Shown piece after piece: positions 19,325-29,300 of a DNA stretch of 63,243 bases. Origin of the DNA: Acidobacteriaceae bacterium (GTDB lineage Bacteria; Acidobacteriota; Terriglobia; Terriglobales; Acidobacteriaceae); assembly GCA_030039035.1 (NCBI GenBank), contig JASHQQ010000392.1:1-63243 (forward strand). The letters are read 5' to 3'. Both the position numbers and the translations under genes were made by a program. Numbering within the stretch: position 1 is the stretch's first letter; the number at the start of each line of letters is the position of its first letter. Below the pieces are notes generated by a model. The model saw nothing but the letters and a program-made list of their open reading frames with translations, was not told the origin of the DNA and did not search any database.

Positions 19325-20527
19325 CTAGACAAGCTCCGGTATGGCCCTGCCTTGCGATTCCGTCGGCGAGAACCCCAGCATGGCGCCGATCGTGGGGACA
19401 AGATCGATCGACTGCACCTGCTGGTTGTAGACGACTCCCTGGCGAACACCGGCGCCCAAAGCCATCATCCACGTGGTGCGAGAGGCTGCGTCGCCGGTGC
19501 GATGATGCTGGAACCCGTTGCCGCCGGCATCTTCGTCCGAGTCGCGGCCGAAGTCGGGCAGGATCAGCATGGTGGTGTTGCCTGCATACTCGGGTTCGCC
19601 CTGCACGGCCTTCCAGAGCTCGGCGCACAGGCGATCCGTGCGCTGAATTCCCTCGATGTAGAGAGAGTACGCGCCCGAGTGCGCAACATCGATATCGTGC
19701 ATGGTAATCCAGAGCAGACTCGGCGACTCCTCCTGCATGAGCCGCCTGGCGATATAAACCGAGAGCTCATCCGGACTGGAAAGCGTCATGGCATGCGCCT
19801 TGAAGTCGTCGACCGAAAGCTTCAGGATCGTCTCCAGTTGCTGCAACTCGAACTCTCCGCCGCCAAGCTGCGGCGTATACAAAGGCGATTCGTAGTTGTC
19901 GCGGAGCAGGTGCGCGTAATCGGTGTCCGGTCCCGAGGCCGCGGCGCTCAGCAGATGCTTGGGCAGCACAACTCGCGCGCCCAGACCCTGCCCGTAGGAA
20001 CGGCAGTCGCTTTCGCCGATGCGATTGAAGCCGTTGCTGGGCGCCACCACCCATGCATCGGACGATGGCCGCTTCAGGTCCTTGCGAAAATACTCGAAGA
20101 CCGTGGGATGATCGGGGGGAACGGCGGCAAAATTATTGAGAGTCTCGTAGACTCCGGTCGCGAGGCTGGCCGTGGCCACGTAATGTCCGAGGATTCCCTG
20201 ATTGGAAACATGCGTGAAAAAGCTCGATTGCGGAGCCAGTTCGCCAAGCAGGTGTGGAATGTTCTCCTGCCCCTCCGGCGAAAAAGTCTCCTGATCGCGC
20301 GCCCCTCCGCCGAAGGTGATTACGATGACCTTGCGCTTCCGGCGCGCCGGTTCCGCGCGCACCAACGGGCTGGGGCCGAGGAATGCGGTTCCTGCGGCAA
20401 CGCCCGCCGCCGCGCGCAGGAACTCGCGCCGGCTGCGGACAAGACGCGCAACCGCGTCACCGGGCGCGGACGCTCTCCGCATCGCGCCATCCCGCGCTGC
20501 AGCCTCGCAAGTCAGCGAATCGAACAT
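19325..20527 (-). CDS. Tat-exported DUF1501/sulfatase-like (alkaline-phosphatase-fold) protein
   Basis: A 400-aa exported protein. A twin-arginine signal is clear at about residues 31-52 (RSRREFLRAAAGVAAGTAFLG); a later ATG at 20482 would retain it. The body resembles DUF1501/alkaline-phosphatase-superfamily proteins: KRKVIVITFGGGARDQETFSPEG, then ILPDFGRDSDEDAGGNGFQHHRTGD, then VQSIDLVPTIGAMLGFSPTESQGRAIPE. The usual Ser/Thr/Cys nucleophile after the first strand is not obvious, so activity is uncertain. The gene is followed five bases later by the unknown 402-aa gene and lies 102 bases after TPR protein B on the same strand. Confidence 0.85.
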   Translation of the reverse strand: MFDSLTCEAAARDGAMRRASAPGDAVARLVRSRREFLRAAAGVAAGTAFLGPSPLVRAEPARRKRKVIVITFGGGARDQETFSPEGQENIPHLLGELAPQSSFFTHVSNQGILGHYVATASLATGVYETLNNFAAVPPDHPTVFEYFRKDLKRPSSDAWVVAPSNGFNRIGESDCRSYGQGLGARVVLPKHLLSAAASGPDTDYAHLLRDNYESPLYTPQLGGGEFELQQLETILKLSVDDFKAHAMTLSSPDELSVYIARRLMQEESPSLLWITMHDIDVAHSGAYSLYIEGIQRTDRLCAELWKAVQGEPEYAGNTTMLILPDFGRDSDEDAGGNGFQHHRTGDAASRTTWMMALGAGVRQGVVYNQQVQSIDLVPTIGAMLGFSPTESQGRAIPELV

Positions 20528-20629
20528 CGGAACAAAGCATCCCTTTCGCGAGTCAAAGGCGGCGTTTCGATCGGTTCATCAGGCCGTACCGGGCAACCGC
20601 CGCCGTTCTGTCCGGTTCGGCCCGCAGCT

Positions 20630-22039
20630 CTAAGGTCGCGCGCCCGGCGCGGACCTTGCCGAGTAAACAAACTGCTGCACCTCGGCCCGCTCCTTGTCCA
20701 GTTCGGCCATGTGTTGGGCCCTGAGCTTCTGATACGCCGCAAACTCCGCCTCGGCCCGGTCCTTTCGCCCCGTGTGCACATAATCGGTACCCAGACGATA
20801 GTGGGCATCGGGGAGATTCGGATCGATCTCCAGCGCGCGTTCGAGCTCGGGAATGGATCTTTCGTATTGATGCTCGTCGGCGTAGAGGCTGCCCAACTGA
20901 AGGTGGGATTCGGACAGATTTCCGTTCAGCCCGATGGACTTGCGCAAAAGCGATTCGACCGTATTCAGGTCCGGCGTGGCATCTTCGGCCCGCTTTCCCT
21001 TCCAGAGGCTCATCGCATAGTAATACTGCGCCAGGGCATCGTTGGGCTTGAGCCCGGCGTAACGCCGGAATCGCTGGATCACTTCGTCGGCCTGCCGCGG
21101 AGAACTGTCATAGGCCCTGGAAAGAAACAGGTAGCAGCGCGGATCGGAAGGACTCAGATCGGCGGCCGCGATGAGCGCCTTGATCGCGTCCTCGTACAGT
21201 CCCCGCGAGTAAAGCGCCATGCCCAGGCCGATCTCGAGCCGCGGCGATTGGGGATAACGCTGCACCGCGGCCTTGAAGACCTCGATGGCCGGCTCATAGG
21301 TCCGGTGCAGCAGAAGCTCGCTTCCCCAATCGAAGAGATTGTCCTCGCTCGGATCCATGTGCGCCGCGGTTTCGAACTCGTTGGCCGCGGCCACGAATTT
21401 TCCGTCTTTCTCTTCCACCTCGCCAAGCAGGTTGTGCAGTTCTCCGGTGTTCTTTTTCCCCAGAAGGCTCTGGATCTGGGATCTGGCGTCAGCGAGCTGC
21501 CCAAGCGTGAAATCGGCCATCGCCAGATCGTAGCCGTTGTCATACGACGCAGGATCGATCTGTTGCGCACGTTTCAGAAGCGGAAGAGCATCCTGGATGC
21601 TGCCCGACTGGATGTAATATTCCGCCAGGTTGTGGTTGGCTGTGTAGTCCTGGGGCTCCAGCTCCAGGGCCTTGCGGAACTGCTCCCCGGCCAATTGCAT
21701 TTTCCCCGCGCGCGAAAGACTCGCCGCGAGGTTGGTGCGCGCCGGAGCGTCATCCGGCTTCAGGCGCACGGCAGCCTGGAGCTGCTCGATCGCATCGGCG
21801 TCCCGGGAAAGCGACGCGTAGACCATGCCCAGCAGTTCGTGCACTTCGAAGCTGTCCGGCGCGCTGGGGAGAAGCTTTTCGAGCTCGGCTTTCGCCTCCG
21901 GGTAGTTTCCGGCGTCGTAGTGCGCAACAGCCGACTGGAACTGGCGATTCAGGTCGGCCGTGTTCTGGGCGGGGAGGAGCGCCGCGCAGGCCGGAAGGAA
22001 GCAGAGAATCGTCCCTCCAAGCCGATGCCTCCTGCTCAA
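20630..22039 (-). CDS. secreted TPR protein B
   Basis: A 469-aa protein. I choose TTG 22037-22039 because GGGAGG (22046-22051) lies six bases upstream and it gives a proper signal peptide (GGTILCFLPACAALLPAQ). Longer starts run into the terminator of the preceding gene. TPR repeats fill residues about 35-440 (for example FEVHELLGMVYASLSRDADA). The FDWGSELLLHR block and the following about 120 residues parallel TPR protein A. The C-terminus is a charged helix (MAELDKERAEVQQFV). It follows the TonB receptor gene on the same strand after a terminator, and precedes the DUF1501-type gene. Confidence 0.85.
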   Translation of the reverse strand: MSRRHRLGGTILCFLPACAALLPAQNTADLNRQFQSAVAHYDAGNYPEAKAELEKLLPSAPDSFEVHELLGMVYASLSRDADAIEQLQAAVRLKPDDAPARTNLAASLSRAGKMQLAGEQFRKALELEPQDYTANHNLAEYYIQSGSIQDALPLLKRAQQIDPASYDNGYDLAMADFTLGQLADARSQIQSLLGKKNTGELHNLLGEVEEKDGKFVAAANEFETAAHMDPSEDNLFDWGSELLLHRTYEPAIEVFKAAVQRYPQSPRLEIGLGMALYSRGLYEDAIKALIAAADLSPSDPRCYLFLSRAYDSSPRQADEVIQRFRRYAGLKPNDALAQYYYAMSLWKGKRAEDATPDLNTVESLLRKSIGLNGNLSESHLQLGSLYADEHQYERSIPELERALEIDPNLPDAHYRLGTDYVHTGRKDRAEAEFAAYQKLRAQHMAELDKERAEVQQFVYSARSAPGARP

Positions 22040-22080
22040 CGAACACCTCCCTGACTTCGTCGTGAGCAAAACGCGCCCCC

Positions 22081-22126
22081 AAAAAGAAAACCCCGGAACG
22101 CACCCGGCAAGGGCGCAGTTCCGGGG
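22081..22126 (-). terminator. rho-independent terminator of the second TonB receptor gene
   Basis: CCCCGGAAC (22091-22099) and GTTCCGGGG (22118-22126) form a perfect nine-base-pair stem with an 18-base loop. On the minus strand it is followed by TTTTCTTTTT. It lies 15 bases after the receptor stop codon. Confidence 0.85.
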
Positions 22127-22141
22127 TGTCACCATCATACC

Positions 22142-25100
22142 TCAGAAGTACAGCTTCAAAGCGAACTGGATCTGCCGCGGGTCATACGGATTGAATCGCG
22201 TCGATCCGATCTCGCCAAAACCGTGAACCCCGGCCGCGGGAAGGATGTTGTAGGCCCCGGAGTTCGGCTCGGAAACAACGCCGTTACCGCCGAAGTTGGG
22301 TGCATTGAACGTCGGGTGGTTGAGAATGTTGAAGAATTCGCCGCGGAATTGCGCCGACCAACGCTCGTTGATCTGGATCCCCTTGAAAGCGGAGAAGTCG
22401 AGCCGGACGATCCCGGGACCGGAGATAAAGCCGGGCCGGCTGCCCAGCGCCGCAGATCCGGTCAGCGGGATGCAGCCGGTTGGAGTCGGCGTCGGATTGC
22501 CCAATTCGCAGGCCTGGTTGAACGCCGCGGGGTTGCCGATCCAGTTGAGCCATCCATCGGCATCCTTGAACAGCCCGAGCTTTGGGCTCTGTCCCGGCAC
22601 CAGAATATCGTTGCAGCCCAAGCCCGCAGCCGTGCCGTTGACGCATCCGAACGTGGTAGGCTGTCCGCCTTGAATCGTCGTGATCCAGTTGACCGACCAG
22701 CCGCCAACCACGTCGTTGCCGACCTTGCTGACGTTGCCGAGGAACCGCTTGTTGGTGCCAAGCGGGAGTTCGTAAAGACCGCTGAAGTGGATGACATTCC
22801 GGATGTCGTAATCGGCACGGCCCCAGTCGAAAGGCAGGCCCAGGCCGGATACATCGGGAGCGCGTCCGACGCCAGTGCCGGTTCCATTCAGAAGGTCGCC
22901 GGCATCGTCGAGCGTCTTCGAGTAGGTGTACGTGGCGAGGAAACTCAGGCCGTCCGCGAACTGCTGCTCAAGCTTGGTCTGCAGGCTGTTGTAGTCGCTG
23001 CGACCGATCGTCTCCTGGTAACTCGTCCCCTCGGAGAAATCCGGCCACGGAATCAGGAACGTGGTGTTTGCGTTGTAGGGGTAGATCTGCGTGACGTTGT
23101 TGGAGCTCAATCCCACCTGAAGGTCCCGCTCACCGGTATACACATACGCGGCCTGCGCCGACATGCTGCGTGTGATCGAGTACTGAACGGTGAAATTGGC
23201 GCCATAATTACGGGGCGTAACCCAGTCGAACTGGTCTCCCTCGGGGCTTAGCCCCTCCGCGTTCACGTCCAGAGGCGTGAAGGCAATGCAGGACAGGCCG
23301 GATTCCAGCGTATACGTTCCCCCAGGCGAAGCTGTGGCGCAACCTGTCCAGGGAGTTCTGTACCCGATGGGTTGCACGCCGCTGCTCAGGCCGGCCGGAG
23401 CGTTGGCAGGCACCTCGGGCCCGTAAGAGAAGTTATAGACGAACGGATAATTCTCGCCGATGTTCGGGCCGTATCCCTGGTTCTCGAACGAGTTATAGAA
23501 GATTCCAAACCCGCCTCGCAGCACCAGTTTTGGGGTCATCTGGTACGCTGCGCCCACGCGTGGCGCAAAGTTCGTGTTCTTGACCTGCACCAGCCCGCGC
23601 CCGTACTGGTTGGTCTCGTCGAGGACGATCCCATCCTTGGCCAGCAGATCGACAAAGCCCTGGCCGTCGAGAGACGGATTGTTCGCGGTCGAGGACAGGC
23701 TGCGATTGTCCCTGCCGGAAGCCGGAATCAGGTAGGTCGCCTTGCCGCCGTTGAGCGCCGTGCTGCCGCCCTGCGCCGGGCCGGGAACAAAGTTGGCCTG
23801 GCCGCCGTTGGTCTCCTGGATGGGACCGAACCAGTCCCAGCGCAGGCCCAGGTTGAGGGTGAGTTTGGGTGTTACTTTCCAGTCGTCCTGGAAGTACAGC
23901 GCGGTGTAGACCTTGTAGTCGTCGGTCGTGTTGATGTTCGAAGCCTGGATCGAATCCGAGCCGCCCGAATAATTGACGCCGTTGGCAACCGTCGCTGCTT
24001 CCGGGGCGATCAGGAATTGCGCCCGGCCGGTGATGCCGGTGTTTTCCGCGGGAACATCCGTAAACTGGCCGTTGTAGTCGAAGTTGCCGCGCGAGAAGGC
24101 CGGCTGCAGGGTATCGAACTTGATGTGCTGGTTCTCGATGCCCATCTTGAAGCTGTGCTTGCCCCAGGTGCGGGTGAAATCGTCGGTAATCTGGAGCGTC
24201 TGGCTGATTTCATCCGAGGGAAGGAATGAGTTGCTTCCCAGCGTGTTCAGGCCACCGATGTCGTATTCGGGAAGGCCGCCGTTCTCCGCCACCTGCGATA
24301 CTCCCTGAATCCCGAACTGGGCCGGAATGCCCATCACTGCGCCCTCGGGACCGAAGCGGGTAGTGTGCAGGTGGTTGAATCCCACGCGGAACACGTTGAT
24401 CGTGTTGGGCGTGAAGACATGGGTCCACGCTCCGGCTGACTGATTGGACTTGGCCGTCTGGATGCCCTGCTGGAATGCGCCGCCGTCGGCAACGCCGCCG
24501 AAGATGCCCGGGATGTATTGCGGATCGTCCACGTAGCTGAAGCGATAGAAGACCTGGTTCTTTTCCGATGGGTCCCAGTCGCCGCGAATGTCGTAACCGT
24601 TGCGGTGCTCAAAGAGATTGAAGCTCGATTCGAATGCGCCCGTCGCGGTTGCCGGATAGAGATTCATCAGCGCCACGGCATTCGGATCGAGCCGGCTGGC
24701 CGGAATATGGTTCAGATTGCACGATGCCGCCGTAAAGTTCGTCGTACCCGCCGAACAGGTTCCGAACGGATCGCGGACGTAGCCGACGATCGTACCGGTT
24801 GCCTGTCCTGATGCGCAGCTCGGACCAGGCAACCCGCTGACGGGATCCGGGGTGCCGCATGCTACAGGCCGGCTGGTCGCGGGATCGAGGACCGCGCCTT
24901 TCGGGATCGTCCGGCTCAGGAGATCCGTCTGGGTCTGCGTCGTGAGAATGTCGGAGAGATTGGTATAGCCGCTGTTGACTTCCAGCGTAGTCGGCACCGT
25001 CCCCGTTTGCGGCGTGCCCAGAACGCGCCGGAAGCCCTCGTAGTCGGCAAACCAGAAGACCTTGTTGCGGACGATCGGGCCGCCGCCCAGCACGCCGAAC

Positions 25101-25996
25101 TGGTTTTGCTGCAAGGCGCCCTTCGGTTGACCGGCGAAATCCTCAAACCAGTCCGCTGAATCGAGAACACGATTGCGGAAGAACTCCCATGCGGCGCCAT
25201 GGAAGCTGTTCGTGCCCGACTTGATGGTGGCATTGAGTACGGCGCCCGCGGAACGTCCAAGCTGGGCGCTGAAATCCGAGGTGGTCACCTGGAATTCCTG
25301 CACCGCGTCCACCGGAGGCAGAACGACGTAGTTGGTCCCGTTGAGAAAGTCGACGTTGTCGGAGTTGTTGTCGATGCCGTCGAGCAGGTAGTTGTTCTGC
25401 GCGGGCCTGAGGCCGTTCGCCGAAAAGGCGCCGGTGGCGGCATTGCCGCGCGTATCGGCCTGCGGGGTCTGCATGCCTGCGCCGAGCTGGGCCAGGAAGG
25501 TAAAGTTGCGCCCGTTCAGCGGCAGATCGTTGACCTCCTGGGTGCCGATGGTCTGACCCACCGAGGAATCCTCGGTCTGCAGCACGGGCGGCGCGGTGTT
25601 CACCTCGACCGTTTCCGTGGTGGCGCCCGGCTTGAGCTGGATGTTGACCTGAAGCACCTGCGACACAGTCAGAGTCAGGTTTTGCTGCGTCGTCTTGGAG
25701 AATCCGCTGGCGGTCACGCTGATCGAGTAATGCCCGATTCTGACCGGGGAGAAGACATACAGGCCGCCCGCGTTGGTGCGTGTCTCCAGGGTAAGACCCA
25801 CGTCGTTATTCAGCAGCGTGACATCTGCATTGGGGATGACCGCGCCGGTCGAGTCCTCGACGGTTCCTGTAATCGAACCTTCGTCGACCTGGCCCAGGGC
25901 GTACCGGCCTGCGACCAGGAAGAGAAAGCACAAACATGTGAAGGTGACGATGCCTGGGTTACCCAACCGACTGAAGGTGCTGCGATCACGGCCCAT
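22142..25996 (-). CDS. TonB-dependent receptor, Oar-like, complete
   Basis: A 1284-aa outer-membrane receptor. ATG 25994-25996 has GGAGG eight bases upstream; the ATG at 26011 and longer starts lack this. Residues 15-36 form a signal peptide (IVTFTCLCFLFLVAGRYALGQ). A carboxypeptidase-regulatory domain follows (GSITGTVEDSTGAVIPNADV, HYSISVTASGFSKTTQQNL). The plug contains DLPLNGRNFTFLAQL and YLLDGIDNNSDNVDFLNG. The long barrel ends NPYDPRQIQFALKLYF, with a terminal aromatic residue as in outer-membrane barrels. Two LacI-like sites lie 84-142 bases upstream and a terminator follows, so it is a monocistronic or leading unit. The neighbouring GH genes suggest a glycan ligand, which is inference. 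Confidence 0.95.
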   Translation of the reverse strand: MGRDRSTFSRLGNPGIVTFTCLCFLFLVAGRYALGQVDEGSITGTVEDSTGAVIPNADVTLLNNDVGLTLETRTNAGGLYVFSPVRIGHYSISVTASGFSKTTQQNLTLTVSQVLQVNIQLKPGATTETVEVNTAPPVLQTEDSSVGQTIGTQEVNDLPLNGRNFTFLAQLGAGMQTPQADTRGNAATGAFSANGLRPAQNNYLLDGIDNNSDNVDFLNGTNYVVLPPVDAVQEFQVTTSDFSAQLGRSAGAVLNATIKSGTNSFHGAAWEFFRNRVLDSADWFEDFAGQPKGALQQNQFGVLGGGPIVRNKVFWFADYEGFRRVLGTPQTGTVPTTLEVNSGYTNLSDILTTQTQTDLLSRTIPKGAVLDPATSRPVACGTPDPVSGLPGPSCASGQATGTIVGYVRDPFGTCSAGTTNFTAASCNLNHIPASRLDPNAVALMNLYPATATGAFESSFNLFEHRNGYDIRGDWDPSEKNQVFYRFSYVDDPQYIPGIFGGVADGGAFQQGIQTAKSNQSAGAWTHVFTPNTINVFRVGFNHLHTTRFGPEGAVMGIPAQFGIQGVSQVAENGGLPEYDIGGLNTLGSNSFLPSDEISQTLQITDDFTRTWGKHSFKMGIENQHIKFDTLQPAFSRGNFDYNGQFTDVPAENTGITGRAQFLIAPEAATVANGVNYSGGSDSIQASNINTTDDYKVYTALYFQDDWKVTPKLTLNLGLRWDWFGPIQETNGGQANFVPGPAQGGSTALNGGKATYLIPASGRDNRSLSSTANNPSLDGQGFVDLLAKDGIVLDETNQYGRGLVQVKNTNFAPRVGAAYQMTPKLVLRGGFGIFYNSFENQGYGPNIGENYPFVYNFSYGPEVPANAPAGLSSGVQPIGYRTPWTGCATASPGGTYTLESGLSCIAFTPLDVNAEGLSPEGDQFDWVTPRNYGANFTVQYSITRSMSAQAAYVYTGERDLQVGLSSNNVTQIYPYNANTTFLIPWPDFSEGTSYQETIGRSDYNSLQTKLEQQFADGLSFLATYTYSKTLDDAGDLLNGTGTGVGRAPDVSGLGLPFDWGRADYDIRNVIHFSGLYELPLGTNKRFLGNVSKVGNDVVGGWSVNWITTIQGGQPTTFGCVNGTAAGLGCNDILVPGQSPKLGLFKDADGWLNWIGNPAAFNQACELGNPTPTPTGCIPLTGSAALGSRPGFISGPGIVRLDFSAFKGIQINERWSAQFRGEFFNILNHPTFNAPNFGGNGVVSEPNSGAYNILPAAGVHGFGEIGSTRFNPYDPRQIQFALKLYF

Positions 25997-26079
25997 CCGA
26001 ATAACCTCCATCTTTCCTTCGAGTTCCGTATCTCTCGGTCTTTGTTCCTGCAGGGGAAACCGGACACTTGGTCGGGATG

Positions 26080-26093
26080 TGGAAACGGTTACA
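26080..26093. promoter_or_regulatory. LacI/GalR-like operator candidate, site 4
   Basis: TGGAAACGGTTACA, 5 of 7 positions symmetric about a central CG. It lies 84-97 bases upstream of the receptor start. Paired with site 5, it would allow cooperative binding or looping. Confidence 0.5.
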
Positions 26094-26124
26094 TTCGCGC
26101 GGTACCTTTCCTGCCTCACGACGT

Positions 26125-26138
26125 TGTAAACGATTACA
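26125..26138. promoter_or_regulatory. LacI/GalR-like operator candidate, site 5 (best palindrome)
   Basis: TGTAAACGATTACA, symmetric at 6 of 7 positions about a central CG, a form typical of LacI/GalR-family operators. It sits in the divergent gap between receptor and fusion-protein genes. Confidence 0.6.
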
Positions 26139-26304
26139 AGCGTGGCGGAGAAACATTAGTACAATCGCTGAATCCTTGTCAACCAAAAGTTGTAGATCGC
26201 CGTTTTTGCCGACGAATTCCCTCCTCCCAGGGTCAATTGGCCCGCGTTGGACGGCCTCGGAGCCGGTGCTATTCTGCCAACACGCCGCCGGACCGACCGT
26301 CCCC

Positions 26305-29300
26305 ATGACCTCGCATCGGAAATACAAAACGCAGCACTTGTCCCGGCGGGAATTGATCCAGGGAATCGGCTTCGCGCCCTTTCTGTTCCGGCCGGCTCCC
26401 CTTTTCGGCTCGCCTTTCTTCCCTGGTCCTCGCGAGCCGCTGGCAAACGAACCCCTGGCCCCGGGATTCGCCGAGCGTCGCCTGGACCCCCGCTACCCCG
26501 AGAAGTCGCCTCTGGCCGACATCCTGCGGTTCGTTCCCCCGGGCTCCGACGACTACATCACCGAGAAATACGCCGTGGAAATCGAATCGCTTCTCAATCG
26601 GTGGGGACAGGAGCTCAAAGCTTCGCCGCACGACCTGGCTGCCCTGGCCGGCTTTCTCGATAGCGCGATCGAAGCCACCTCTTTCATTCCCGTCTCGGAA
26701 ACCACGGTGCGCTCCGGATTCGGGATCGACGTCGTCAAGAGGAGGTTCAACTCGTCGCCGGAATCCGGCCGCGAGCGGTTTCTCGATGGCCTGAAAGCCT
26801 GGCTCGGCCCGATCGGGCGCGTGGAAACCGCCGAATTCGAAATCTACGGCATTGAACAGACCGGCTCTTCGCCGCTCGCGGTCCAATTGCGGATTCGCTA
26901 CGATCTGGTCGCCGTCCGCCGCGACCAGCGGCGCGAGGAACGGGTCGGGAACTGGGAGATGTCCTGTTCGCGCAACGCACAGGGCGAATGGAAGGTACGC
27001 ACCTGGAAAGCGACCGGGGAGACCCTGAGCGTTGCGCATGGCCCAGTCTTCGTCGATGTCACATCCCAGGCGCTCGGCGGCGCGGCATCCTGGAAGGACC
27101 AGTTGCTGCGGGGGGTCGACTATTGGCGTACGGTGCTCGACGGAGCAACCGGCATCGACGTGTACAGCAACAACGGAGCCGCCGCCGGCGATTTCGACAA
27201 CGACGGATTCGACGACTTTTACGTCTGCCAGCCCGCCGGCCTGCCCAACCGCCTCTACCGCAATCGCGGCGATGGAACCTTCGAAGATGTCACGGAGCGC
27301 GCCGGAGTCGGCGTGCTCGACAACACCGCATGCGCCCTTTTCGCCGACTTCGACAACAGGGGCCTTCAGGATCTTCTCGTGGTTTGCGGCGCCGGCCCGC
27401 TGCTCTTCGTGAACCATGGAGACGGAACCTTTGCCCTGAAGCGCGACGCCTTCCGGTTCGCCCGCCCGCCGCAGGGAACCTTCACGCATGCGGCTCTCGC
27501 CGATTACGACGGCGACGGCCGTCTCGATATCTATCTCTGCACGTACATGTATTACCTTGGCCTCGACCAATATCACTATCCGATCCCTTACTACGACGCG
27601 CGCAACGGACCGCCGAATTGCCTGATGCACAACGAAGGGGATGCGACCTTCGTCGAGGCGACCGGGAAAGCCGGGTTGAATGCGGACAACGATCGCTACA
27701 GCTTCGCCTGCGCCTGGGGTGACTCGACCGGCAATGGCCTGCCCGATCTTTTTGTGGCCAACGACTTCGGCAGCTCGCAGCTTTACCGCAACAACGGCGA
27801 CGGAACCTTCAAGGTTGTATCGCAGCAGGCGCACGTGGAGGATGTCGGCGCCGGAATGAGTTGCTGCTGGTGCGACTTCGACAACGACGGGCGCCAGGAT
27901 GTCTACGTGCCGAGCATGTGGGAGGCGGCCGGCCAGCGTGTATCGGAGCAGAAGCCATTCCACGAACAGGCGCCGGAGAAGATTCGCGCGCTGTACCGGC
28001 GCCACGCGCGCGGCAACGCGCTCTATCGCAACCAGGGCGACGGGACCTTCGGCAACATCGGCCGCGAGGCCGGCGTGGATATGGGCCGATGGTCCTGGTC
28101 ATCGGATTTCTGGGACTTCGATCACGACGGATACCCGGACCTCTATGTCGCCAACGGCTACATCTCCGCCCCGGACCGCAATGACCTGGCGAGTTTCTTC
28201 TGGCGGCAAGTGGTGGCAAAGTCGCCCGAGGACGCGACTCCTTCGCAGCCTTACGAGCGTGGATGGAACGCCATCAATGAACTGATCCGCTCCGACAGCA
28301 CATGGCACGGATATGCGCGGAATGTCCTGTTCGTCAACAATCGCGACGGCACGTTCTCAGAGGTTTCCGGCGCCGCGGAAATGGATTTTCTCGAAGACAG
28401 CCGCTCGTTTGCTCTCGCCGACATCGATGGTGACGGACGTCTCGAGGTGATTCTGAGAAATCGCAATGGCCCGCAACTGCGCATCCTGCATAACTCCATG
28501 AAGGATTCGGGTAACTCGATTGCATTCCGTCTGCGTGGCCGCAAGAGCAATCGCGATGCCATCGGGGCGGCGATTACGATCGAAACCGAAGGCTTGCGGC
28601 AAACCAGGTACCTGCAGGCCGGAACCGGGTTTCTTTCCCAGCATTCGAAGGAGATGTTCTTCGGAATAGGGAAATCCGAGGAGGTTATCCGCGCCCGGAT
28701 TCGATGGCCGAGCGGACTCACCGGGCAATTCGAGCATCTGCCGGCAAATCGCCGCGTCGCGATCGAAGAGGGCTCCGATTCGATTGCGATCACACCGTTT
28801 GCCGCAACGCCTTTCCCTTCCGCGCAGCCGGCATATCCGGCTGCTGCGGAGCCGCTGCCGGACCAGGTTGGAACGTGGCTCGTCCAACCCATCGTCGCGC
28901 CCGCATTTTCCCTGCCTGACCTGGCCGGCGGCAAGTTCGAACTGGACCAATATCGGGGAAAGCTGGCCCTGCTTTGCTTCTGGTCGGCAAATTCCTCTTC
29001 AAGCCGCGATCAGTTGACATCGATTTCCCGGCGCCGTTCCAGTGTTGTCGAAGCTGACCTGCGGGTGCTTGCGGTCAATGTGGATCCGCGCGACGATCTC
29101 TCCGCTGCCCGTTCCTTCGCGGCACAGGCGAACTTTCCCTTTCCCGTCCTGTCCGCAACTGAAGAGGTGGCAGGGGTCTATAACATTCTCTACCGGTATC
29201 TTTTCGACCGCCGCAGGGATCTCCCCATTCCCATATCTTTCCTGCTGGACCGGGAAGGTAGGATCGTGAAGGTCTATCAGGGCGCTCTGGATGTGCAGCA

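Larger units (their letters stand above)
25997..26304. other. divergent promoter region between TonB receptor and fusion-protein genes
   Basis: A 308-base gap with two LacI-like sites (26080-26093 and 26125-26138, centres 45 bases apart) and no convincing gene. It must hold both divergent promoters. Confidence 0.6.

Noticed and set aside
19352..22054. A plus-strand frame of 900 codons opposite the DUF1501-like and TPR genes
   Set aside because: It spans two real genes on the opposite strand and carries no recognisable domain.
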